64,000 nt of DNA from Liolophura sinensis (taxonomy: Eukaryota > Mollusca > Polyplacophora > Chitonida > Chitonidae): assembly GCF_032854445.1 (NCBI RefSeq), contig NC_088298.1, positions 24,821,295 through 24,885,294 on the forward strand. The letters are read 5' to 3'. Made by a program: the position numbers and the translations under genes. A model generated the notes under the pieces. That model saw nothing but the letters and a program-made list of their open reading frames with translations. It made no database searches and was not told where the DNA came from. This document shows, piece by piece, positions 43,401 to 46,743 of the stretch (its first letter is position 1; each line of letters starts with the position of its first letter).

Positions 43401-45330
43401 TGTGCGTCTTTTTGGGGCTGGGCAAGACCATGCTGCCAAAGTGCTGCTGCCACTGAAGTATCAGGACAAGGACACCAGACATGACACCTCACCTAGTCAC
43501 ATTATACTGACAGCGGGCCAACCAGTTCTTTTTCCTTATTCTAACCTCTCAGTGCTGAGAGCTAAGCGAGGCAGCAGCAGCAAGTTCTGGAGCTGTCAGG
43601 ATCAAAAATGAATCCCTTGGCAGCGACTTGTTGACTTTAAATACAATGCAGTTATAATGTTTGCTTGTGGTTTACTCTGAAGTCAGTTTTAGTGTTATGT
43701 CAGACATATCCCGACAAAGTATCCCAAGGTCCCTTTGCTGATGACATCGGATGTGATTTGTCATCAGTTAGTTACTGTACACAATAATACAGTAATCAAT
43801 AATACAGTAATCAATAATACAGTAAAAGCCTACAAATCAACAGCTTGAGAACAGCACCACGACTGTTAGGCATTTACATGTAATCACATCCTGTTTGATT
43901 CAGTGGTGTCAGGATTAAGTTCACGCGTAAATAACATAGCTACATGTAAATTCAAAACACTGGTTGGATCTCAAAGTTCCAAAATTTTTCAGCTATGCAT
44001 TCATTCATAAAAAAGGGGCATAAGGGAACCTCATTTTTACAAAATATTTCCAAAAACGAGGGAAAACATTGTGAAGCTCAATTTGCACATTTTTTGTAAA
44101 CTGTCCGGAGGCTTTTTCTTTTCATCAAGCACTGCACTGCGAAACATGACTGATTAACTATCAACATGTTGACCTTGTCAGAAACCAAAACAGCTTCATT
44201 TCTGGATGTGACTTCTTTCCCAAGATATAGTTACCTCCCCTGGACGTCTTGTCAAACACAATATCCAGCTCTCCGTGGCTTGTCTGTGGCTTGGAGTTGT
44301 TTTTCAGGTACTGAAGTTTTCTTCAATTTTAGAGAGCAATGTACTTAACCATGTAGAGTATCACTGCACCAAATGACAATGACAAGTTTGGAAAAGCAGG
44401 AAAATAGATCTTTGCACTGATCACGGTGCATGGATTTGGAATTAAATGTCCTTAATTGTCCTATTTCGCATAATTCTCAAGCAAGTCTCCATATCTTGCA
44501 ACTATGATGCTTACAGGAATTACATAGGCTAGCTCACTCTGCTACTCAACGTCAATGGAAAGAGTGATGCACTGAATTAGAATCTTTCAATGCAATATCA
44601 TTGCAAGATGCACACACATCAAATAAAGCAGATGATATAAAGTTCAGTGGTATACATATAGAAGCCAAGTCAGTTACGTCCATTTCACAGATTTACTGAT
44701 CACCTCACAGAACATGCTGCACATACTATAGGTCTACGTATACTTACTTTCGCGCAAATCAAATTTTGTTTGCCTAAGCTTGAAAATTCACACCTCAGGC
44801 TTACATCAAAAGACTTTAAAAAACAAGAGCAAATTCGCAACAGCTGCATAATCTTGACCAAAGATAATATCGCTTTACACCCAGATCCCTGGTTATTAAC
44901 CAGAGTCCATGTTAAAAAGATGGCGACATAAAAAAATTTCTACTGACCAACAGGGCGATGGTCGAACCAAGGCAGTTATTGTGCTGTTTCTTATAGGTAA
45001 GAATATACACACACGTTTACAACACAAGTTTACATCACACCCATTCATTCACCCTGATACGACATTTACACCATGTTAAACCCTAAACCAAAATTTTAAT
45101 TTAAATACTTAAAACATTCTGATTGTCCCTGGGCATCTGTAGACATTTTAAACACACGCCCATACTTATATTAAACACCCACCGGGCGTCTCACTGACAA
45201 ACAACGATCTAGAAACAACAAACGTCAAGGCCAGCTAAATGACATTTTGTCAAGGCCAATGCTCAAGCGTCAAACGGAAGTTTCTTAAAACTTACCCATT
45301 TTCGCCAGCGTCTTGTTTATCATTTGACAT
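1301..45330 (-). CDS. ALS2: Alsin (ALS2) orthologue, 18 exons, 3' end outside window
   Basis: Alsin is a guanine-nucleotide exchange factor for Rab5 (VPS9 domain) and a Rac1 effector on endosomes. Eighteen coding exons join with consistent phase into about 1,224 codons: RCC1-type blades (residues ~12-270), a Ser/Ala/Lys-rich linker (~270-666), more RCC1 blades (~667-880), a DH-like region (~880-1070), a PH-like region (~1072-1160) and the first MORN segment. Diagnostic matches to vertebrate alsin include IWTWGRNNKGQLGHGD, AGRFSAHLFILFDD and WLMALNQAINKVL. The rest of the MORN repeats and the VPS9 domain must lie left of position 1. The linker looks longer than in human alsin. Intron 1 is 25.5 kb and contains an arrestin-domain gene. 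One apparent single-base deletion interrupts exon 3. Identification is by motif order and recalled family sequence, not by a database search. Confidence 0.93.
1551..1760 (-). mobile_element. tRNA-derived SINE, nearly full length
   Basis: Minus-oriented copy of the dominant SINE of the window. On the plus strand it reads from GATTGGTGTTTTAC through GCCAGCATTATGG to TGGTGAGAGGTTCCTGGG. It fills most of ALS2 intron 17. Confidence 0.8.
1879..1945 (-). CDS. ALS2: ALS2 coding exon 17 (PH-like domain)
   Basis: Acceptor GTATTGTAG, donor AATAAA|GTGAGT. Encodes NVIVVTAPEETLTLCAPNPE, matching the TPEEQFTL strand of the alsin PH domain. Confidence 0.9.
2115..2185 (-). CDS. ALS2: ALS2 coding exon 16 (PH-like domain)
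   Basis: Acceptor TTTTTGTAG, donor TTGAG|GTAATA. Encodes FQSFSLSLLWVETPSETEQL, equivalent to the alsin segment with FPLxTLWxEPL. Confidence 0.87.
2395..2990 (-). repeat. ~90-bp tandem array containing a copy of the exon 15 acceptor (7 copies)
   Basis: Units of 89-90 bp. On the minus strand most units contain TCAGGAATCTTTGCGAGTA, identical over 19 bases to the acceptor and start of ALS2 exon 15 at 6050-6032. The rest of the unit is unrelated to that exon. Confidence 0.92.
3035..5720. repeat. Dispersed repeat enlarged by a 52-bp tandem array (~47 copies)
   Basis: The array at ~3131-5580 repeats a unit beginning TTTATATGCTCACAGAGCAT. Its flanks (3035-3130, 5580-5720) match, in order, an unexpanded copy at ~15640-15960 that has the unit only once. 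Because 52 is not a multiple of 3 and the unit has no plus-strand stop, all three forward frames stay open; this is not evidence of coding. Confidence 0.92.
5716..5820 (-). mobile_element. SINE fragment (3' half)
   Basis: TTTATTTATTTATTTGAGTG tail, then GGCCAGCATTATGGTGGGAG; minus-oriented member of the SINE family. Confidence 0.75.
5919..6047 (-). CDS. ALS2: ALS2 coding exon 15 (PH-like domain)
   Basis: Acceptor CTTTATTCAG, donor GTACAG|GTAATG, 43 codons in phase 0. Encodes ESLRVPKRRLIK and YTAGRFSAHLFILFDDTFVH, a very close match to the alsin PH domain. The first 16 exon bases plus the TCAG acceptor recur in the 2.4-3.0-kb array. Confidence 0.93.
6522..6653 (-). CDS. ALS2: ALS2 coding exon 14 (end of DH-like region)
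   Basis: Acceptor TTTTGTAAG, donor CTCGCC|GTAAGT, 44 codons in phase 0. Encodes LVKCCLHWEGLRSTITTEYN and TRAFWDTISSRL, aligning with the alsin segment just before the PH domain. Confidence 0.87.
6848..6955. repeat. 14-bp tandem repeat
   Basis: Repeats AAAATGTAGTGTCC about seven times in ALS2 intron 13. Confidence 0.9.
7005..7830. repeat. 20-bp tandem array, about 40 copies
   Basis: Unit AGCAGCGTATAGCAGATAAT with variants, in ALS2 intron 13. Minus-strand open frames here are a by-product of the repeat. Confidence 0.92.
8130..8185 (-). mobile_element. SINE tail fragment
   Basis: TTTATTTAATTC, then TTGTTTTACACCGTGCTCAAGAATATT. Confidence 0.55.
8510..8669 (-). CDS. ALS2: ALS2 coding exon 13 (DH-like region)
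   Basis: Acceptor CTCCTTTCAG, donor CCAACA|GTGAGT. Encodes NFSLVMKIPFDRLKEYCRLT, the equivalent of the conserved LPIRRLxxY helix of the alsin DH domain. Confidence 0.9.
8965..9285 (-). repeat. 47-50-bp array carrying exon 12 end plus splice donor (~6-7 copies)
   Basis: On the minus strand each unit reads GGATTTGAGTATTGTG, then AAGCTGGGAGG, then a donor. Moving into the intron the donor position reads GTGAGT, GTGAGT, GTTAAC, GTGAAC, GTAAGT, then a copy where GT is lost. The first copy is the real end of ALS2 exon 12. Confidence 0.93.
9248..9420 (-). CDS. ALS2: ALS2 coding exon 12 (DH-like region)
   Basis: Acceptor TTCTTCAG, donor GGGAGG|GTGAGT, 173 bases, phase 2 out. Encodes helical DH-type sequence with FCDFLAVGGFEYCAKLGG, matching vertebrate alsin. 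The last ~32 bases plus the donor are repeated in the intron as a 47-50-bp array. Confidence 0.9.
9541..9763 (+). mobile_element. MITE family A copy
   Basis: Left end CTGTATTTCTTGAACC, right end AAAAAGGTTGAGGAATGAGGG, internal TGCAAGATTTTTATTCAAGCA and a GGCCATTATTCT core shared with the other family A copies. Confidence 0.75.
9955..10037 (-). CDS. ALS2: ALS2 coding exon 11 (DH-like region)
   Basis: Acceptor TTTTCACGACAG, donor GGAAG|GTCAGT. Encodes FFSSLELQPYKLTLLRMLEA and ends in phase 0. This acceptor was chosen over two nearer AGs because only it preserves phase on both sides and the helical match to alsin. Confidence 0.82.
10657..10834 (-). CDS. ALS2: ALS2 coding exon 10 (last RCC1 blade / start of DH region)
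   Basis: Acceptor TTTTATCAG, donor TCAG|GTTAGT. Encodes TGWIRRVITKGDNCLCLVDK, matching the end of the alsin propeller, then an ERTFNMLMLKIATQLTRPL helix where the DH-like domain begins. Confidence 0.9.
10965..11056. repeat. 21-bp tandem repeat, five copies
   Basis: Unit CATGAGGTTTGTTGGTAGAAT in ALS2 intron 9. Confidence 0.92.
11550..11765 (-). mobile_element. tRNA-derived SINE, nearly full length
   Basis: Tail TATTTATTTATTTC, GCATTATGGTGGGAGGAAAC, AGAGAGGAAGCCAGCATG and GGTGAGAGGCTCCTGGGTCA in order; in ALS2 intron 9. Confidence 0.85.
11889..11927 (-). CDS. ALS2: ALS2 coding exon 9 (13-codon microexon)
   Basis: 39 bases in phase 0 encoding GIYNANRNGFLLS, with acceptor CATATTTAG and donor AGT|GTAAGT. 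The acceptor lies in the end of a MITE. Placement between exons 8 and 10 fits both phase and the order of alsin sequence. Confidence 0.8.
11928..12135 (-). mobile_element. MITE family A copy forming almost all of ALS2 intron 8
   Basis: Intron 8 is 208 bp. After GTGAGTAT it begins CTATAATTCTTCAACATTTT and continues as a family A element, ending CTCTTTCATATTTAG at the acceptor. GTATCTATAA occurs both at the donor (in GTGAGTATCTATAA) and at the start of exon 9 (GGTATCTATAA). Reading across a repaired insertion, AAG GTG AGT ATC TAT AAC stays open in frame. Confidence 0.85.
12136..12199 (-). CDS. ALS2: ALS2 coding exon 8
   Basis: Acceptor GTTTAACAG, donor AAAAAG|GTGAGT. Encodes EGVYAPVVKTAKPVGLTFLK. 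The open frame reads on through the donor as KVSIYN; after intron 8 exon 9 resumes with GIYNANR, suggesting that exons 8 and 9 were once continuous (see intron 8). Confidence 0.85.
12538..12680 (+). mobile_element. SINE fragment (3' part)
   Basis: Plus-oriented: TCTTCAGCAACCTGCTGATG, TTCCTCCCACCATAATGCTG, ending near ATAAATAAA; in ALS2 intron 7, close to the exon 7 donor. Confidence 0.8.
12721..12833 (-). CDS. ALS2: ALS2 coding exon 7 (RCC1 blade)
   Basis: Acceptor GTGTTGCAG, donor CCAAG|GTAAGA, phase 0 in and 2 out. Encodes VWDIAGGQNHSLFLVDSTGF, matching the alsin blade with SLFLVD. Confidence 0.92.
12921..13128 (+). mobile_element. MITE family B copy
   Basis: Preceded by TA; left end CCTAAATCTTCAACCTTTTC, right end GAAAAGGTGAAAGACTTACAG, inner GCTTGCATCTTTTGTGAC. 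A second copy is at 41598-41812. Confidence 0.7.
13251..13447 (-). mobile_element. MITE family A copy
   Basis: Starts TAATCCCTCAACCTTTCTGC and ends AAAGAATTACAG followed by TA; the body is the reverse of the 30.2-kb copy. Confidence 0.7.
13495..13569 (-). CDS. ALS2: ALS2 coding exon 6 (RCC1 blade)
   Basis: Acceptor AACTACAG, donor AAAG|GTGAGA, 25 codons in phase 0. Encodes VYSWGINTSGQLGHSEDG, the Trp-Gly / Gly-Gln-Leu-Gly-His signature. Confidence 0.92.
13790..13886 (-). CDS. ALS2: ALS2 coding exon 5 (RCC1 blade)
   Basis: Acceptor GTCTTCCAG, donor CACAG|GTAAGC, phase 2 in and 0 out. Encodes VKVVAGASHALALTASSQ, the conserved Gly-x-x-His-x-Leu-Ala-Leu core of an RCC1 blade. Confidence 0.92.
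14005..14112 (-). mobile_element. SINE fragment
   Basis: Seven TTTA-type tail repeats, then TTGTTTTACACTGTACTCAA and GCCAGCATTATGGTGGGA. Confidence 0.8.
14199..14990 (-). repeat. 104-bp array carrying exon 4 end plus splice donor (7 full donor copies)
   Basis: On the minus strand each unit has the end of ALS2 exon 4 (CAGCTGGGACATGGGGACAT), the donor AG|GTAAAT and ~60 bases of intron. All seven donors keep AGGTAA. The exon-proximal copy is the real end of exon 4. Confidence 0.94.
14919..15018 (-). CDS. ALS2: ALS2 coding exon 4 (RCC1 blade)
   Basis: Acceptor GTGTTTTCAG, donor GAAGACAG|GTAAAT. Encodes ETEIWTWGRNNKGQLGHGD, close to the same blade of vertebrate alsin. The last ~45 bases plus the donor are the repeat unit of the adjoining 104-bp array. 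Confidence 0.92.
15068..15166 (+). mobile_element. MITE family A fragment
   Basis: AATCAGGCCAATGCACC, then TTTGTAGTTTTGTCTC and the right end AAATGTTGAGAAATGAGGG followed by TA. Confidence 0.65.
15167..15225 (+). mobile_element. SINE tail fragment
   Basis: AAGTGAAATATTTTTTAGTA, then GTGTAAAACACCAATCAATT and AAATAAATA. Confidence 0.65.
15332..15525 (+). mobile_element. tRNA-derived SINE with visible tRNA-like head
   Basis: The head GTAGCCTAGTGGTTAGCACG resembles a pol III A box region; the body has CACCATAATGCTGGTCGCC and ends AATCAAATAAATAAACA. This copy sets the orientation of the whole family. Confidence 0.85.
15640..15965. repeat. Unexpanded copy of the 3.0-5.7-kb dispersed repeat
   Basis: Carries GAGACACTTGAATACAAAAC, a single CAGAGCATCAACGACAGACA, then CACCCCTAACATTTTGTTT and GGATGCTGACAC, in the same order as the flanks of the 52-bp array. 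Confidence 0.8.
16040..17760 (-). CDS. ALS2: ALS2 coding exon 3 (RCC1 blades plus long linker; apparent frameshift)
   Basis: Acceptor CTACAG, donor CAAA|GTAAGT. The first part encodes RCC1 blades (HSAAVCENGDVYCWGE, HTLALSYDGEIWAWGSG, KKHSMALVER) and a CxxC pair (TCAACNEE). The rest is a ~390-residue Ser/Ala/Lys/Glu-rich, probably disordered linker. The first frame stops at 17225-17223, whereas the linker frame is open from about 17276; vertebrate alsin also resumes with an IISD motif, here in the second frame. The exon is 1,721 bases, one short of what its flanking phases require, so a one-base deletion (assembly error or real) near 17225-17276 is the simplest reading. Confidence 0.88.
18419..18745 (+). 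other. Unidentified open frame in ALS2 intron 2
   Basis: A 108-codon frame; the part from ~18545 on has a more gene-like composition (IIEAESEKAEVRQKL, a charged helix) than the surrounding intron. I do not recognise it. It may be a piece of a mobile element or of an integrated sequence; a chance frame is also possible. Confidence 0.3.
18771..18911 (+). other. Unidentified short Pro/Gln-repeat open frame
   Basis: Begins MDTDELIDEILGTEEEPGP, then four imperfect Gln-Gln-Pro repeats and stops at TAG. It follows the previous frame by 25 bases, across an ACGTAGG-CGCC-CCTACGT hairpin. Long C runs follow at 18919-18938 and 19005-19020. Function unknown. Confidence 0.3.
18915..19025. repeat. Poly-C rich tract
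   Basis: Two runs of about 16-20 C with purine/pyrimidine-biased flanks; a likely sequencing trouble spot. Confidence 0.9.
19378..19500 (+). mobile_element. SINE fragment with internal deletion
   Basis: AAAGGTCTGTCAGCAACCTA, then GGGCTCTGCCTGG joined directly to TATAGGTGAAATATTC and an AAATAAATAAATT tail. Confidence 0.8.
19570..19811 (-). CDS. ALS2: ALS2 coding exon 2 (RCC1 blade)
   Basis: Acceptor TGTTTTCAG, donor TCCG|GTAGGA, 242 bases, entering in phase 2 and leaving in phase 1. Codes residues ~12-93, including VYRWQGYKGDI, GSDHYLFLTREKQVFACG and GQLGIGS, the alternating Gly/His/Trp pattern of RCC1-type repeats. Confidence 0.9.
20165..21095 (+). repeat. Array of 22-57-bp units built on GGAGGAAACCAGGCAGAG
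   Basis: Irregular units such as GTGGAGGAAACCAGGCAGAG and GGACAAAACCAGGCAGAC. The core equals part of the minus strand of the SINE (GTGGGAGGAAACCAGGCAGA), so the array probably grew from a SINE fragment. Proline-rich minus-strand frames here are by-products. Confidence 0.88.
21825..22960. repeat. AGCT-rich tandem array, ~21-bp and ~45-bp units
   Basis: Left part repeats CAGCTGCATATAGCACAAGC with CTCCTTGCTAACTATCACAA; right part repeats CTAGCTGGCACAAGCTTATCA. The two parts share the CACAAGCT core and grade into one another. Confidence 0.9.
23185..23665. repeat. ~60-bp tandem array, about 8 copies
   Basis: Unit AACTTTCAACAAACCCCTTT followed by TGGCTTCACTTCAATACAAC and TACATGTATATGCTCAGCAC. 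Confidence 0.9.
24337..24500 (-). mobile_element. SINE, 3' two-thirds
   Basis: Tail TTTATTTATTTATTTGATTA, GCATTTTACGCCGTACTCAA, GGTCAGCATTATGGTGGGAG, ACCATCTGTAGATTGCTGGC. Confidence 0.85.
24925..25045. repeat. ~25-bp tandem repeat, about 5 copies
   Basis: Unit TTTTGAGTCCAATATTCAGG GCACCC with small variants. Confidence 0.9.
26025..26945. repeat. ~20-bp tandem array, about 45 copies
   Basis: Unit AATGATCTAATATAGGGTGA with many variants; a block of about 170 bp including ACATGTAGGGTGAGAGTGAT occurs twice (from ~26126 and ~26337), a sign of larger-scale duplication. Confidence 0.92.
28512..28905. repeat. ~48-bp tandem array, 8 copies
   Basis: Unit GGATCTAATATATTTTATCC then TATACCAGGTTTTACAACGA TACCAATG. 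Confidence 0.92.
29078..29262. repeat. Short-unit repeat TCTCACATCACAGAG
   Basis: About 12 copies of 13-18-bp units. Confidence 0.9.
29445..29625. repeat. ~39-bp tandem repeat, about 4 copies
   Basis: Unit CTGATTAGAAGACTGATACA CAGAGAGAACGGCCTATGT. Confidence 0.92.
30233..30450 (+). mobile_element. MITE family A, intact copy flanked by TA
   Basis: 218 bp. TA at 30231-30232 and 30451-30452; left end CTGTAATCCTTCAAC, right end AAAAGATTCAGGAATTAGGC. TA duplication and short imperfect inverted ends fit a Tc1/mariner-type MITE. Confidence 0.8.
30838..31072. repeat. 56-bp tandem repeat, 4 copies
   Basis: Unit TGTCTTAGATACAGGTTGTT AAACTCTCAACAAACGTTAT ACATGCCTGTATGTAC. Confidence 0.93.
31120..31565. 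repeat. Degenerate ~160-210-bp direct repeats (about 3)
   Basis: Three diverged blocks starting AGAATGACCTGTCC, AGAATTCCACCTC and AGAATGACCTCTCC, each followed by a GCAGAAACCATGTGAGCAA-like segment. Confidence 0.5.
32717..33928 (+). CDS. Arrestin-domain gene, main exon
   Basis: Contains both arrestin lobes without an intron; the frame ends at the donor GGCAG|GTAAGA. GC content and codon use are visibly more gene-like than the AT-rich flanks. Confidence 0.88.
32717..35092 (+). CDS. Arrestin-domain (ARRDC-type) protein nested in ALS2 intron 1
   Basis: Two coding segments, 32717-33928 (404 codons) and a short last exon 35066-35092, give about 412 residues. The first segment has an arrestin N fold (KKFEIVLNTPPNHRFQPGNE, a Gly-Ala-Val-Glu-Leu strand) and KGSLSFQVRYFVQARL, typical of alpha-arrestins; the second arrestin fold includes YCAGDKIFIKLETDV and LLKVNYSVKISARL. 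Alpha-arrestins are adaptors linking membrane cargo to ubiquitin ligases. The C-tail is Ser/Asn-rich and shows no PPxY motif, unlike many ARRDC proteins. The start is uncertain among ATGs at 32717, 32738 and 32759. The family is clear, the exact orthologue is not. It lies antisense to ALS2. Confidence 0.88.
34135..34945. repeat. 47-bp tandem array, about 17 copies
   Basis: Unit GACTGTCACCATTTACCATC CGGCTTTACATGAACAATAC AAGTCTG, in the intron of the arrestin-domain gene. Confidence 0.93.
35066..35092 (+). CDS. Arrestin-domain gene, probable last coding exon
   Basis: Acceptor CATCTTTCCAGCAG is a NAGNAG pair, so one Gln may be optional. Nine codons, including TGA, read QVTVCVHV. A candidate AATAAA lies at about 35642. 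Without cDNA the link is inference; reading through the donor would instead stop four codons later. Confidence 0.55.
   Translation, partial: QVTVCVHV
36045..36188. repeat. 26-bp tandem repeat, 5-6 nearly identical copies
   Basis: Unit GCCTGTCAATACACATCATG TCTGAG. Confidence 0.93.
36294..36477 (+). mobile_element. MITE family A copy
   Basis: TA, then CTGTAATTCTTCAACCTTTT; AAAGTTATACACTTTTTGAG core. The right end is eroded. Confidence 0.7.
36797..37009 (-). mobile_element. MITE family A, intact copy flanked by TA
   Basis: 213 bp. TA on both sides; ends CCCTAATTCCTCAACCTTTT and AAAAGGTTGAAGAGTTACAG are inverted repeats. Confidence 0.82.
38061..38250 (+). mobile_element. MITE family A copy
   Basis: TA, then CTGTAATTCTTCAACATTTT; right end AAAGATAAAGAAATTAAGG. 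Confidence 0.72.
38285..40555. repeat. ~50-bp tandem array, ~45 copies, with higher-order structure
   Basis: Unit GGTTGTGGAAACCAGGCAAA CCTCCCGGCGTTCTGAGTTT GGTGGGAGCT. A distinctive variant (GTGTGAAGTTTGGTGGGAGC) recurs at about 38499, 39050 and 39549 inside repeated blocks of ~500-550 bp. Minus-strand frames of up to 334 codons are by-products. Confidence 0.93.
40556..40765. repeat. ~37-41-bp tandem repeat, 5-6 copies
   Basis: Unit CATTACAGCCATGGTACGAC GGTGATATTACCTA with small length changes, abutting the previous array. Confidence 0.88.
40938..41025 (-). mobile_element. Diverged SINE fragment
   Basis: TTATTTTATTTGATTGCTGG, ACACTTGAGAAATTTTCATT, GGCAACCAGCTTTACGG. Confidence 0.6.
41598..41812 (+). 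mobile_element. MITE family B copy
   Basis: CCCTAATTCTTCAACCTTTT start, GCACCCAACATTTTGAA and GAAGCTTGCATCCTTAGTGA body, ACTGGAAAAAGTGCTTGCGG near the right end. Confidence 0.7.
42045..42125 (-). mobile_element. Diverged SINE fragment
   Basis: GATGGTGTTTAATGCCCTAC, then TCAAGAATATTTCACTTATG. Confidence 0.55.
42308..42415 (+). mobile_element. SINE 3' fragment
   Basis: CCCTGGGCTCTGCTTGGTTT, CCTCCCACATAACACTGGCT, AAGTGAAATATTCTGGAGTA. Confidence 0.75.
42965..43130. repeat. 30-bp tandem repeat, 5 copies
   Basis: Unit ACTTATAGGTACGTGTACTG GGTAGCTCAC. Confidence 0.93.
43217..43308 (-). mobile_element. SINE fragment
   Basis: TTATTTATTTACTTATTTGT tail and GCCAGCATTATGGTGGGAGG. Confidence 0.7.
43322..43640. 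mobile_element. Second SINE-like dispersed element
   Basis: Starts TATGTACATGCTTGGGGTTT AACGTCG, then CAATTTTTCAGTCATATGAC GACG and GCGGGCCAACCAGT. From memory this is an interspersed repeat common in molluscan sequence. Its 94-codon frame is therefore not called a gene. Confidence 0.6.
45296..45330 (-). CDS. ALS2: ALS2 coding exon 1
   Basis: ATG at 45330-45328 opens MSNDKQDAGEN plus GG, then donor GGGTAAGTTT. The phase (2 bases left over) fits exon 2, whose first base T completes a Gly codon. A short polar N-terminus before the first RCC1 blade is also what vertebrate alsin has. An ATG further upstream (about 45462) hits a stop after 16 codons, so this start is preferred. The 25-kb gap to exon 2 makes the link inferential; cDNA would settle it. 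Confidence 0.7.
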
Positions 45331-46647
45331 CTTGTCGAGTACACTTGGTGTACCCTATAGATTCAAAACAGGCCGCACAACCTTCAGTTGCAATGTGATT
45401 GAACGAAGCTCATCCAAAGAAACGTTGACACAATCTTTCTTGTTCGATGGGAGCTGCCATTTTCGTCTGCTAACATCTCGTCAAATCCCGCGATATATCG
45501 CCCGACTTTAGTCTCACACATGCGCGTTTGTCCTGACAACACGAAAACAAATGGGCGAATGGAGAACTTGTTCTTGTAATTTATGAAGCAGAAACGTCAA
45601 CTGGGTTCGAAAGAAAGCAGGGCTTAAGGTAAGATCAACCAGACGGGCTTTTTGATAGATAGCTTGAAAGAATCAGGAGTCTTACATTGTAGTGGGAGTG
45701 AAATAAATTCACACGGCTCGAGCTAAAAGAGACTGGTAAAAATTTACTGTTGTACAACTACAACAACGTGCATGTCAGCACATACTTTACCAGGGTAACT
45801 ATTATAATAAAACATCATTTGATTACCTATATCAGAACTAAAGAGATGGAAAAATAACTTAACTTAGTGTTTTATGAAGTTGTGAGTTTCATTATTTTGT
45901 GGTGGTAGCACTAACGACTACATTTAAATATTGTGACAGTTCAGTTTGTAACAAATTTACTGCCTAAAATTAAAATGGATAAGCGTTATCTCTCTCTCTC
46001 TCTCATACCACGCAGGAATAGGCCTAATAGGCCTAAGAAATAGAAAAACCATGGTAGTCACATCTCATGTCAAAACATAAAACTAAATTACAGCAGAGGA
46101 GATTGCTGTGTTTTATTAAATTTCACCCGATTGCAGTGGTACGCACTGTTTTACAGAAACATTATCGTGAGATTTCTGAATGCTTAAATTAAGGTCAGAT
46201 GCTATGGAATGTATTCACAAAATATATGTATGCCTTGTTTGAAAACAGAGTGTGAAGAACACCATAAATATCTTGGCTACGAAATAACGTAGGGTACAGA
46301 ATGACTTGAGACCAGATGGTTTGTCTAAATATAAAATCACTAGAAACCTCTGTACTTAAGCCAAACTTGGCCTGATTTACTTCAGCAAATATGTGAACAT
46401 AATCTTACATGATCATGAGCTTTTTAAATGAGCAATGTAACAGATAGTTGCATGTAATGCACATTACAGATACTATTGGGAATCACTGTGCATTCAGTAA
46501 TATTGTTTTATTTGTAGCAACAGTGCTCTATAATATATGAATCCAAGAATTTTGTGGACATTTTTTACGCATGTAATTTCATTTGTCATCTCTGGAATTA
46601 TGATAATAATTTAAATTATAAGCCTTTCTTCTTTCCTTCTCAGCAAA
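45331..46647. promoter_or_regulatory. Divergent promoter interval between ALS2 and KIF9
   Basis: The two start codons are 1.3 kb apart and point away from each other. The stretch around 45470-45560 is locally richer in CpG (CCCGCGATATATCGCCCG). A plausible noncoding first exon of KIF9 ends at about 45628 (CTTAAG|GTAAGA), matching the acceptor just before the KIF9 start codon at 46643. A short CT repeat sits near 45990. Transcription starts are not visible from sequence. Confidence 0.5.
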
Positions 46648-46743
46648 ATGAGTGGGCGCAGTAAGAAAGTGCGAGTGTTTGCAAGAATTCGGCCTACAGC
46701 CAAGTTTGCGAAGGACAACTTAGAGCTGTTGCCAGATGGAAAG
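46648..46743 (+). CDS. KIF9: KIF9 coding exon 1
   Basis: Starts five bases after a TTCTCAG acceptor, so a noncoding exon lies upstream. Encodes KKVRVFARIRPTAKF, the first motor strand; donor GGAAAG|GTAAAG. Confidence 0.92.

Larger units (their letters stand above)
19812..45295 (-). other. ALS2 intron 1: content of gene-free stretches
   Basis: Apart from the repeats and the arrestin-domain gene listed separately, I see nothing supportable in 21100-21820, 23670-24330, 25050-26020, 26950-28500, 29630-30230, 31570-32700, 35100-36040, 37010-38060, 41030-41590 and 43640-45290: AT-rich sequence with only short chance frames (for example 25016-25384 minus, which has no recognisable family signature). 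Confidence 0.7.

Noticed and set aside
43327-43611. 94-codon open frame as a gene
   Set aside because: The sequence matches my memory of an interspersed molluscan repeat and begins inside it.
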